Shown here: in pieces, positions 17,791 through 26,020 of the stretch | How the letters are laid out: every line of letters starts with the position of its first letter | Numbering within the stretch: the first letter of the stretch is position 1 | NCBI RefSeq assembly: GCF_014695395.1 | Contig: NZ_JACJOF010000007.1 | Coordinates: 124,001 to 188,000 of the forward strand | Reading direction: 5' to 3' | Source of the DNA: Nodosilinea sp. FACHB-131 | Lineage (GTDB): Bacteria; Cyanobacteriota; Cyanobacteriia; Phormidesmidales; Phormidesmidaceae | Length of the DNA stretch: 64,000 nt | Translations under genes and position numbers: made by a program | Notes under the pieces: generated by a model | Seen by the model: the letters and a program-made list of their open reading frames with translations, nothing else | What the model was told of the DNA's origin: nothing | The model's database searches: none

Positions 17791-18498
17791 ATGGCTCAAA
17801 TATGGCTTTGGATTGGAGTAGGTTCCATGGCGCTGGGCGCTGCTTTTTTTGGCTTTGGTGCCCACAGCGCTAAAACCGAAGGCTGGAGAAAGCTATATAC
17901 CCTCAGCTTTTTCATCTGTTTGATTGCCAGTGCTTTATATCTAGCCATGGCGTTGGGCCAGGGGCAGAGCGTGGTCAACGATCGTCCCACGGTTTGGGTC
18001 CGCTACATTACCTGGTCACTGTCTACACCGCTGCTGCTGCTGATCTTTGCCTTTTTGGGCCACACCAGCCTAACGCTGACCGGCAGTTTGCTGGGGGTCA
18101 ACGCCTTTATGATTGCGACAGGGCTGGCGGGAGCTCTCTCCCCAGATCCCATCAACTACATTTGGTATGTTGTCAGCTGTGCGGCGTATTTAGCGGCCGT
18201 CTACCTCCTGCTGGTACCCTTTAGACACGAAGCCGAGCGCAACCGCCCCCGCACCAAGAAGGCCTTTGGCCAGCTAGTTGCTATTCATCTAATTCTTTGG
18301 ACGGCCTACCCAATTGTTTGGATTCTAGCCCCTACTGGTATTGATGCCATTAGCCAAGATTTTGAAACCATGTTCTACACGATCTTAGACATATCATCTA
18401 AGGTTGGCTTTGGCCTGCTCTCGCTTAGCACCTACAGCAAGATTGAGCATATTGGTGCGGCTACGAGCGATTTAGAGCCCACGCCTTCGCTGCGGTAA
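17791..18498 (+). CDS. microbial (type I) rhodopsin, halorhodopsin-like motif
   Basis: A 235-residue seven-helix protein. Helix G carries the retinal Schiff-base lysine, Lys204, in ILDISSKVGFG with Asp200. Helix F has LWTAYPIVW. Helix C reads RYITWSLSTPLLLLI; aligned with bacteriorhodopsin, positions 85/89/96 are Thr74, Ser78 and Ile85, with Arg71 conserved. The T-S pair is the signature of chloride-pumping halorhodopsins; cyanobacterial chloride pumps described so far have T-S-D, so the Ile is unusual. Glu192 aligns with bacteriorhodopsin Glu204. It is probably a light-driven anion pump, though a sensory role cannot be excluded. The ATG at 17791 has no strong ribosome site. Confidence 0.93.
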   Translation: MAQIWLWIGVGSMALGAAFFGFGAHSAKTEGWRKLYTLSFFICLIASALYLAMALGQGQSVVNDRPTVWVRYITWSLSTPLLLLIFAFLGHTSLTLTGSLLGVNAFMIATGLAGALSPDPINYIWYVVSCAAYLAAVYLLLVPFRHEAERNRPRTKKAFGQLVAIHLILWTAYPIVWILAPTGIDAISQDFETMFYTILDISSKVGFGLLSLSTYSKIEHIGAATSDLEPTPSLR

Positions 18499-18657
18499 CG
18501 GACGAAATTTCAATCAACGGCGCAGGCGAATCCTTGGGATAGGCCTTGCCTAAAACCAAGCTGACGGGTTTTAGAAAATACTGCTTCAAAGTAATAGCTA
18601 CCTATTTAGGCCCACTGTGCTTTTTGCGGGGTGTAATTTTTAGCGATGAGCGCGATC

Positions 18658-18706
18658 GCAGATCACAATCTTGCTAAAGGATGACGTTGGCCAGATTGTG
18701 ATCTGC
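18658..18706. repeat. 14-bp perfect inverted repeat with CRP-like half sites
   Basis: GCAGATCACAATCT (18658-18671) and AGATTGTGATCTGC (18693-18706) are perfect inverted copies around a 21-nt spacer. Each arm contains a GATCACA/TGTGATC half site, arranged facing outward. It could be an RNA hairpin after the rhodopsin gene or a looped protein-binding site. The rest of the 18499-18843 gap contains nothing else recognised. Confidence 0.6.
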
Positions 18707-18843
18707 TCCTAATGACAGTCCTGGGCTTTATGACAGCCACGTTAACATCTCTTTAGAAATGTCGCAGTTGTTTAGATCGAGCGATCGCAGCTAATCATGA
18801 CAGGTCTTTGCCCTGCGACGGCTGTAATCATCACTTAAATATT

Positions 18844-19134
18844 ATGACTGACAAAAATACCCGTCCCGACCAAGTCGGCAATCCCAAAGAAGCCGAACCA
18901 GGCCGTGGGGCTCCTGGCAATCAGTGGGCTGTGCAAACGGCTCAGTCAACCAACGTTAACCCCGCTGATGAAAAAATTCCGTCTAATGTCGATGTGGAAA
19001 AAAATCGGCAGCAAATAGCAGATTACGCTGCCCAAGAAGAAGGGACTCTACCCACTTCCCATGGCTTTGTAATTGATGAGTCTGGCAGGATTGATAACTT
19101 CCCTGTTGAGCCCCCCATGTACGTCGAAGAATAG
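18844..19134 (+). CDS. small hydrophilic hypothetical protein
   Basis: A 96-residue protein from the ATG at 18844 (MTDKNTRPDQVGNPKEAEPG). It is rich in Asn, Asp, Pro and Glu and is probably disordered at the N-terminus. The C-terminal half has LPTSHGFVIDESGRIDNFPV and an acidic end. No function recognised; proteins of this make-up are seen in filamentous cyanobacteria. It is followed 71 nt later by the DUF2267 gene on the same strand, suggesting a shared transcript. Confidence 0.6.
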   Translation: MTDKNTRPDQVGNPKEAEPGRGAPGNQWAVQTAQSTNVNPADEKIPSNVDVEKNRQQIADYAAQEEGTLPTSHGFVIDESGRIDNFPVEPPMYVEE

Positions 19135-19205
19135 CACTCAGTCTGTATAGGTAGCCGTGCTACCCAATAGACTTTTACGTTCACTAAAGGCACTAAGGAG
19201 GCATT

Positions 19206-20081
19206 ATGCCAATTTCTATTCGAGACGATGTGGTGTTTATCATCCTCGACAAAATCAACCAGTTCAATCAAGAAAATCAGCAGGGAGACATTGATTTTTC
19301 TTCCACTGATTTCACCGGTCTAGGATTGACCGAGTCTGATCTATTAGGTCATCTGGACTATCTAAACCAGAGGCAATACATCCAAGCCGAATTTAGCGGC
19401 AATGCCTATGGCAATCAGGAAGACGTGCCTAGCGTCGTAGACTCAGACGAGGTAGGCTTTCGCGTAGCCAACACCTATGGCGCTGCAGACGGTCCTCTAC
19501 CTCACCTGATTGAGTTTAAGCGAGCTACGCTGACTGAGAAGGGCCAGCGCATGCTCGAAGATATGGAGCAAAACCCACCCAAAGACATGGATAAAGGGCC
19601 AGCGGTGCCGTTGCTCAATGAGCACACGCCCTTCTTAGAGAAGGTCAAAGTTAAGGGTGGTCTGCCTGATATCTACGACGCTCGCGACATTACCGAGACG
19701 GTCTTTCGGGTAATGCGGGACGTAATGACTACCGCCGAGGCCGATCGCATTGCGGATGAGCTGCACAACGATGCGCTGCCCACTGACGAAAAAGCCTTGC
19801 AAATGGAAGTGGCTGAGCTTTGGAAGGACAGAAACCCCATCGTCGGTTTTTTGAGCCGCATTCGTCCGCCGCTCAAGGGGCCAGCACCTATCGGCATCGA
19901 CTCCAAGCTGTTTTTGACGCGGGTGGATAACGAAGCGGGCGTACCGAAGACGGTGAATGCGGAAATCGTTGTCTCCGCCGTCTTTTCAGCCACCAAAGAT
20001 GAGCTATCCCAGGAGCGCATTGAGGCAGTTGCCGAGTGGTTACCAGAAGGTAAAGTGCGCGAAATCTGGCAAGCCGCCTAG
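19206..20081 (+). CDS. DUF2267 family protein
   Basis: A 291-residue protein. The N-terminal 70 residues look like a winged-helix-type fold (VVFIILDKINQFNQ and LGLTESDLLGHLDYLNQR). The region from about 155 to 291 fits DUF2267 (YDARDITETVFRVMRDVMTT, ADRIADELHND, then a second half-repeat VSAVFSATKDELSQERIEAV and AEWLPEGKVREIW). The molecular role of DUF2267 is unknown. A strong ribosome site AAGGAGG lies 5 nt before the ATG. An intrinsic terminator follows at 20218. Confidence 0.7.
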   Translation: MPISIRDDVVFIILDKINQFNQENQQGDIDFSSTDFTGLGLTESDLLGHLDYLNQRQYIQAEFSGNAYGNQEDVPSVVDSDEVGFRVANTYGAADGPLPHLIEFKRATLTEKGQRMLEDMEQNPPKDMDKGPAVPLLNEHTPFLEKVKVKGGLPDIYDARDITETVFRVMRDVMTTAEADRIADELHNDALPTDEKALQMEVAELWKDRNPIVGFLSRIRPPLKGPAPIGIDSKLFLTRVDNEAGVPKTVNAEIVVSAVFSATKDELSQERIEAVAEWLPEGKVREIWQAA

Positions 20082-20217
20082 CACCGTGGTTGTAAGTGGT
20101 GCGCGATCGCTCAACGTGACGCACTGCTTACGATCAAAAGCCCTCCTCAGTAGGGCAGTGCGCTGAGGCTAAGAATGACTGGCCATAGTCAACTGTCTAA
20201 AAGCTGTCAGCGCCCAC

Positions 20218-20244
20218 GCCCCTCTCCTAAGGGGCATTTTTTTT
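20218..20244 (+). terminator. intrinsic terminator
   Basis: GCCCC/GGGGC stem with an 8-nt loop (TCTCCTAA) followed by ATTTTTTTT. It ends the DUF2267 transcription unit. The rest of the gap to about 20480 shows no supported gene. Confidence 0.8.
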
Positions 20245-20488
20245 GCCTATAGCAGGTGAAGCCTAGGACGGCCCAAAACGCCAACAACTCAAGCCCATTG
20301 AGTATTTTTCACTTTTCACTCTTCTCTTTTTATTTTTTGCTATAAGCTGCTGCTCAAGCACCACCCCTGCCGTGGCCTTCCGTCCCCCAACTCGTTTTCG
20401 CTCATCCTGTAACCGATTTTGTAACCACGCTTCGCAGCTCTAAATGGCTGGCTATGGTAATGGAGCAAAGCAAAACAGTGTTGAGACT

Positions 20489-21373
20489 ATGGCTCCCTTA
20501 CCTCTTCAAACTAAAACCCTATTTGCGCTGCTGGCCATGGGTACGATCGCAATCCAAGGCATGGCAGTGGCCTGTATTGACCCTAGCTCAGGGGTCAGTG
20601 GGCTTCCAGGGCAGAGTGAACCCCGCCCCGCCCGACCAGAGCCCCGCCCCGCCCTAGAGCCAGAGCCTCGCCCAGGAAACTGGGAAGTAGCGACGGTTGA
20701 GGACCTGGTTACCCGAGCGGTAAGCCGCCGCATCCTGCGAACCGTCGCCGCCGAGGTCGATCGCCCCGCTTCTGAGCTGCGCATCGCCGCCGCCGAAGCC
20801 GCTACCTGGGACGGCTGCATGGGCATTTATGAACCCGACCAGTTCTGCACCATGATTGCTATTTCGGGTCTGCGCCTCGTCGTTACCGATGGCGATCAAA
20901 GCTGGGTCTACCACGCCCGCCAAGATGGCCGAGAAATGGTGCAAAACCCCACGGCCATCAGCCGCAACGGTCTCATTCCCGACTTTATTCCCCCGGTGAT
21001 GGCAGAGCCGACAGAACCCGAAGCGCACATCTTTCGCTCAGTCGAATCGGGGAGCTTGGTCGGCACCCAATTTGAGACCGTGTTGCTAACCGACGGCCGA
21101 CTTTTGCGGAAAGAGAACGGCAAGGTTGTGTCAGAACGGCAACTCCCGGCAGAGCAAGTAGCCGCCTTTGAACAGGTTTTAGAAGACCAGCGCTTCCCTA
21201 ACCTCAATCGCCTGCGGTACATCACCGATGCTGCTTTTGCCGATTACCCTACGGTGCAGCTGTCGGCCATGCAGTACGAAACCACCTATATTGACCTAGC
21301 CATCGACGATGCCCCACCCGCACTCCAAGCTGTAGTGCAGGCTTGGAGCGAGCTGACGGCCGAGGCCCAATAA
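20489..21373 (+). CDS. exported hypothetical protein (possible lipoprotein)
   Basis: A 294-residue protein from ATG 20489; ATG 20444 in the same frame would add 15 residues. It has a signal peptide (KTLFALLAMGTIAIQ) with a possible lipobox at GMAVAC. A Pro/Arg repeat linker (EPRPARPEPRPALEPEPRP) follows, then a globular domain containing SELRIAAAEAATWDGCMGI and a C-terminal region with VLLTDGRLLRKENGKVV. No named family is assigned. It probably acts in the periplasm or at the outer membrane. Confidence 0.65.
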   Translation: MAPLPLQTKTLFALLAMGTIAIQGMAVACIDPSSGVSGLPGQSEPRPARPEPRPALEPEPRPGNWEVATVEDLVTRAVSRRILRTVAAEVDRPASELRIAAAEAATWDGCMGIYEPDQFCTMIAISGLRLVVTDGDQSWVYHARQDGREMVQNPTAISRNGLIPDFIPPVMAEPTEPEAHIFRSVESGSLVGTQFETVLLTDGRLLRKENGKVVSERQLPAEQVAAFEQVLEDQRFPNLNRLRYITDAAFADYPTVQLSAMQYETTYIDLAIDDAPPALQAVVQAWSELTAEAQ

Positions 21374-21597
21374 CCTGCTGAGTCGAGAACGGCGGCAGAT
21401 CGTCTGGTTGCGAAGACTCTTGAGGGCGTAGCGTGCTGCGTCCTCAAGAGTTTCCTATTTGACCCCGCAGTCGGGAGCCGGCATTGATGCGATCGCTCTA
21501 CTCCCCAACGCGGTGGTATTCGAGTGGAAGCAACTACCCCAAGCATTCGTTTTATGATCGGGTGAGTTGGTCATGTAATGGCTGCCTAGAGGGTGAA

Positions 21598-22005
21598 ATG
21601 GGAACGTGGTCAGTGGACGCCTTTGGCAACGATGACGCCGCCGATTGGGCTTTTGAGCTAGCAGAATCCAACGATCTGTCGCTGGTTGAAGCGGCCATCG
21701 ACGGGGCGTTAGCGGAGAGCGATTATCTAGAGGCGCCGGATGCGGCGATCGCATTAGCAGCCATTGAGGTGATTGCACGGCTCAACGGTAACTGGGGCGA
21801 TCGCAACGCCTACAGCGAACCAGCTGACGCTTGGATCGCGCAGGTTAATGTGCAGCTAAATCCTGAACTACTGGTGCGGGCACGGGCAGCCATTAATCGC
21901 ATTTTGAGCGAAGACTCGGAGATGTTAGAACTGTGGCAAGATAGCGGCGATCACGAGGCCTGGTTAGGGTCGGTAGAAAATCTGCGATCGCGCCTCGGTG
22001 CATAA
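21598..22005 (+). CDS. DUF4259 domain protein
   Basis: A 135-residue protein starting MGTWSVDAFGNDDAADWAFE, the characteristic opening of DUF4259, followed by the helical repeat-like region AIDGALAESDYLEAPDAAIA. The function is unknown. ATG 21598 is preferred over the longer frame because it starts the domain and has AGAGGGTGA just upstream. Confidence 0.8.
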   Translation: MGTWSVDAFGNDDAADWAFELAESNDLSLVEAAIDGALAESDYLEAPDAAIALAAIEVIARLNGNWGDRNAYSEPADAWIAQVNVQLNPELLVRARAAINRILSEDSEMLELWQDSGDHEAWLGSVENLRSRLGA

Positions 22006-22058
22006 GTAATTGATTCGGCTGTCGGAATTGTCCAACAATATAGGCACTAGCACTGATT

Positions 22059-22508
22059 ATGGAGATATGGGTCGATGCCGACGCCTGCCCCAATGTGATT
22101 AAAGAAATCCTGTTTCGGGCTGCCAAACGGGTCGAGATTAAGACTACCCTAGTCGCCAATCAAGAACTACAAATTCCAGGTTCTCCCTACATTGATGCCG
22201 TACTGGTGCGATCGGGTTTAGATGTGGCCGATAGCTACATTGTGCAGCACTTACAATCTGGCGATTTGGTGATCACAGCCGATATTCCCCTAGCGGCTGA
22301 AGCTATCGAGAAAGGCGCCTATGCCCTCAACCCCCGAGGCGAATTTTACGATCGCGGCAATATTCGAGAGCGCCTGTCCATGCGAAATTTCTTGAACGAG
22401 CTTCGCAGCGGTGGGGTAGAAACCGGCGGACCTCCTCCATTTAGCCAACGAGATACGGCAGCTTTTGCCAACCAGCTCGATCGCTTTTTAACCAAGCACA
22501 GAAAGTAA
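22059..22508 (+). CDS. YaiI/YqxD (DUF188) family protein
   Basis: A 149-residue protein matching the YaiI/YqxD family: [18 protein letters not shown] at the N-terminus, [13 protein letters not shown] in the middle, then [19 protein letters not shown] and the [13 protein letters not shown] motif. It has a PIN/NYN-like fold with conserved Asp residues (DADAC, TADIPLA), so a nuclease-like role is possible but unproven. Length is typical of the family. Confidence 0.88.
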   Translation: MEIWVDADACPNVIKEILFRAAKRVEIKTTLVANQELQIPGSPYIDAVLVRSGLDVADSYIVQHLQSGDLVITADIPLAAEAIEKGAYALNPRGEFYDRGNIRERLSMRNFLNELRSGGVETGGPPPFSQRDTAAFANQLDRFLTKHRK

Positions 22509-23408
22509 ACATTAACTGCCCGATCGCTGTCGGCCTTTGTGAACTTCATCTTCTCTAAAGAAGGAAAGACTATGGGGTGAACCATGGGTGAGCCCAACTC
22601 GCGCGGGGTACGTAATTCCTATCCTAGGATTGAACAGGTGTTTGACTTCAGCACCGCTCAGCAGCAAGCTGGCCATGTCTTAATCGGCGAAATTGCAAGC
22701 CAGGCAGTGCAGGTGATCTTGCTGTACCCAACCGTAATAGCAGCTGCCCATTGGTCAGCAACCAAAACTGTTCTTAATAGCTTGACCTTTAGCCTAGCCT
22801 GCTGCCTATAGAAGCCTCGCTAGAGGGCAACGCCCAATCAGAGGGTGCGTTTCACGACGAAGACTCCGCCACTATGTGCAATTCCCAAAAACAATCATGC
22901 TAGTAAATAACCGTAAATTCAATGCGATGATCGCCTGAGTAAAACTGGCTAAAGAGCCATTAAATCTCGCTCCAACCCGCCATATAGCGGTTCCTTTAGG
23001 TATAAAAATGTGCTAAATCACCCATATATCACATTAAAGGTCCATTCACCAACACTAGGATCTTGACAAACTCGCAATTGTCCTATGACTACTTTGGGAG
23101 GGCCTGTGATGTTCCAGTTTCCTATCGTTCTAGCCAACAAAACGGCTGGATTTGAGCGTTCTGAGCTGACTATTTTCCCTACAATCATTAACTTGTCTAC
23201 AAGACTTAACCACAGGACACAGAACTTTACTTGGTCAATAGAGATGCTATAAGAGTCTGAGGGGCAGAATTACGTATGAGGAGTAATGTAAGGTGCAATA
23301 CGTTACCTCTTATAGAGCTGCTCCCAATAGTGCAAGCAGTCTCTCGGGCTACTAACAACACAAGCCATCATCTAGCTATAACTCTGGTAAGTCCTGATCT
23401 TTGACACT
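22509..23408. other. 900-nt intergenic region
   Basis: A+T-richer than the flanking genes. A plus-strand frame at 22584-22811 is open but looks non-coding (no ribosome site, no family). The promoter of the GAF-GGDEF gene presumably lies near its right end; a TATAGAG/TATAAG-type -10 is seen around 23248-23314. Nothing else is supported. Confidence 0.4.
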
Positions 23409-25205
23409 ATGTTCCACAGCAAGTTTTGGGCTCTCTTAAATCGGTTGGCAAAATTAATTGCTAATTTGGCTTGCCGAGTTGGTCATATCCCAACTATTGA
23501 TCAGCTAGAGGCTCAGCTACAGGATAAGTGCTATCAACTCGAAACTATTGATGCTCAGGAAAAAGCGCTTTACCGAGTAATCAGCAAAATCCGAGCATCC
23601 TTGGATGTGGACATGATTTTCCGCACTACTACCCAAGAAACCTGTAAGTTACTGCGAATTGAACGCATGGCCGTTTATCGTTTTTTCGACGACTGGGGGG
23701 GAGAATTTGTTGAAGACTTTGAATTTGCTGAACCAGGCTGGAATTTTGGCAAACTAGGGCAGAATACTGTTTGGAATGATTCGTATCTGCAAGAGCATCA
23801 GGGAGGTCGATATCGCTCCAATGAGTGCTTAGTAGTTGCTGATATTTACACCGAAGATCTGTCGCAATGTCACATAGACGTTTTAGAACAGTTTCACATT
23901 CGGGCCTATGCCACAGCGCCTATTTTTATCGGGCAAAAATTGTGGGGGGTACTAGCTGCTTATCAACATTCGCAACCCTATCAATGGCAACATCAAGAAA
24001 TTCAGTTTTTGTCGCAAGTTGCGAATCAACTCGGATTCGCGGTGAAACAAGCTGAATTAATGGCGAAAACCGAGCGCGAGGCTGAGGATCTGCGACTGCT
24101 CAATCAGCAACAAGAGATTTTATTTAAACTGATTGCTGATATTCGTGAGTCGCTTGACCTAAACACGTTGTTTAAAACGACAGCCCGCGAGGTTCGCAAA
24201 GCTTTACTCACCGATCGAGTTGCTATTTTTCAGTTCGATGTCGATTCTCAGTACAATTCTGGAGAGTTTGTTGCTGAGAATGTATTGCCAGAATATGACT
24301 CGGCGATCGCGATTAAAGTGAGCGATCACTGTTTTGGCAGTCAATATGCGGCCCGATATCGACAGGGGCAGATGCAGGTCATTTCAGATCTCTCCGAGGC
24401 TGGACTAAATCAATGTCATGTAGAACTGCTGGAAAGCTTTCAGGTCAAGGCACAAGTTGTTGTGCCCGTCATGAAAGGCGGTGACCTGTGGGGATTGCTT
24501 TGCGTTCATCAGTGCGATCGCCCCCGCGTTTGGAACTCCGCTGAGATTACCTTTATTAAACAATTGGCGGCTCAATTTAGCGTTGCCTTACGCCATGCCG
24601 ATCTGCTCGCCCAAGCTGACTCTAAAGCTGAACAACTAGACCAGGCACTTCAAGCCCTGAAGCAGGCCAACGAAAAGCTAGAAGAGTTAAGTAATCTCGA
24701 TTCATTAACGCAAATTTCGAACCGCCGCTTTTTTGATAAGTCTCTAAGAAGCGAATGGAAGCGATTGCTGCGAACTGAGAAGTACTTATCTCTAATTTTA
24801 TTTGATATTGACTATTTCAAAATCTATAACGATTGCTATGGGCATCTAGCAGGTGACCAATGCCTGATCGACATTACGCGAGCGGCTCAGCTTGTCCTCA
24901 AGCGTTCCTCAGACGTTCTAGCTCGCTATGGTGGAGAAGAGTTTGCTGTAGTTTTGCCAGACACAGATCGAGTGGGGGCTGTCAAAATTGCCGAAGAAAT
25001 TCGAGAAACCGTCAAAAGTTTGCAGATTCCTAATAAGTGTATGCAAACCGATCATCCCTACGTCACGATTAGCCTGGGCATTGCTAGTCAGGTCCCAAAG
25101 GCTGGTCAATCAGTTCGAGATATTATTCGTCAAGCTGATCAAGCGTTGTACCAAGCAAAGGCAAAAGGGCGCGATACGGTGGTCTGTGCAACTCTCGCTC
25201 AATGA
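23409..25205 (+). CDS. GAF-GAF-GGDEF protein, probable cyanobacteriochrome diguanylate cyclase
   Basis: A 598-residue protein: coiled-coil-like N-terminus, GAF1 (about 60-215), GAF2 (about 240-398), GGDEF (about 425-598). Both GAF domains have the bilin-lyase-type Cys-His pair of cyanobacteriochromes (SQCHIDVLEQF, Cys154-His155; NQCHVELLESF, Cys336-His337). GAF2 also has a DXCF motif (D306-H-C308-F) typical of dual-cysteine blue/green photoreceptors. The GGDEF active site is intact (GGEEF 508-512), as are DIDYFKIYND and an inhibitory RxxD site (499-502). It is predicted to make cyclic di-GMP under light control. Bilin binding is inferred from motifs only. Confidence 0.85.
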   Translation: MFHSKFWALLNRLAKLIANLACRVGHIPTIDQLEAQLQDKCYQLETIDAQEKALYRVISKIRASLDVDMIFRTTTQETCKLLRIERMAVYRFFDDWGGEFVEDFEFAEPGWNFGKLGQNTVWNDSYLQEHQGGRYRSNECLVVADIYTEDLSQCHIDVLEQFHIRAYATAPIFIGQKLWGVLAAYQHSQPYQWQHQEIQFLSQVANQLGFAVKQAELMAKTEREAEDLRLLNQQQEILFKLIADIRESLDLNTLFKTTAREVRKALLTDRVAIFQFDVDSQYNSGEFVAENVLPEYDSAIAIKVSDHCFGSQYAARYRQGQMQVISDLSEAGLNQCHVELLESFQVKAQVVVPVMKGGDLWGLLCVHQCDRPRVWNSAEITFIKQLAAQFSVALRHADLLAQADSKAEQLDQALQALKQANEKLEELSNLDSLTQISNRRFFDKSLRSEWKRLLRTEKYLSLILFDIDYFKIYNDCYGHLAGDQCLIDITRAAQLVLKRSSDVLARYGGEEFAVVLPDTDRVGAVKIAEEIRETVKSLQIPNKCMQTDHPYVTISLGIASQVPKAGQSVRDIIRQADQALYQAKAKGRDTVVCATLAQ

Positions 25206-25256
25206 TCGCGATCGCTATTGTCCGGATACCAATTATTGTTATCAAAAACCTCAAGA

Positions 25257-25328
25257 AGCGGGTGATCGGACTCGAACCGACGACATTCAGCTTGGGAAGC
25301 TGACGTTCTACCACTGAACTACACCCGC
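25257..25328 (-). tRNA. tRNA-Gly(CCC)
   Basis: The reverse strand folds as a cloverleaf: acceptor GCGGGTG/CACCCGC, D-arm GTTCAGTGGTAGAAC, anticodon stem TCAGC/GCTGA with loop TTCCCAA (anticodon CCC), and T-arm GTCGG-TTCGAGT-CCGAT. The discriminator is T and no CCA is encoded. Confidence 0.95.
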
Positions 25329-26020
25329 AAGGATGCCGCTGAGCAAGCAATCTGGCTAGCAGAATCTCATTATACGATTATTTGCTCAAGGTACATTCCT
25401 TTGTCGAAGTTTCTGGTCCATTGACCGACCGCCAATAGAAGGGTTAACCGCTGAAACGGCTCAAGAATTTCGCGATCGCCCTATCCCTCCAAGCAATGTA
25501 TGTTAGACAGCCCTAGCACCACCAGGGTCAATAGGGTTAGGCTAGGTAAAGCCACCTAGCACTGCGATCGCCGTGTAGATGCGAGTGTCTCTCATGGCTC
25601 CTAGGTCCTGGGCAATTGCCACCATCCCGGCGGTAGAAGCAATCGAGGTTACTTAGAATGAGGCGCGATCGCTTCACCTCGCTCGACCAATGAACCAGCC
25701 GTAGTCTCCAGAGAGGCAGAGGAATGGAGATTTTGCACAATCACGCTCTTGGATAGTGGCTGTATAGGTTACGAAATATTGATTTTCCCATTGTGGCTTT
25801 AAGCCTCATGGCCTTGGGATCGCTTGATTTATCAAGGAAATTGTCTCCTCAACCAGTTTCAAGGGGCCAAGCTCATGATTTTTACTGATTCGAATCACAC
25901 ACCCGAATGGGGAAGGTTTGGTCTAATAGCATAGATATGTACTGCGTGAGCTTTGTTCACCCCCGTCGTCACTGCTCTCTCACGCCAACGGCTCGACTCT
26001 TAAAAAGGCAGGTCTTGGGA
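25329..26020. other. intergenic region with a possible gene fragment
   Basis: No complete gene. At 25542-25652 on the minus strand a 36-codon protein-like stretch (VTSIASTAGMVAIAQDLGAM...) ends in TAG and looks like the 3' relic of a lost gene; its upstream continuation is broken. The plus frame of the HD gene is open from 25907, but the part before 26021 does not resemble the paralogue. Confidence 0.35.

Noticed and set aside
22584-22811. 75-codon plus-strand frame after the DUF188 gene
   Set aside because: No ribosome site, mixed composition, no recognised motif.
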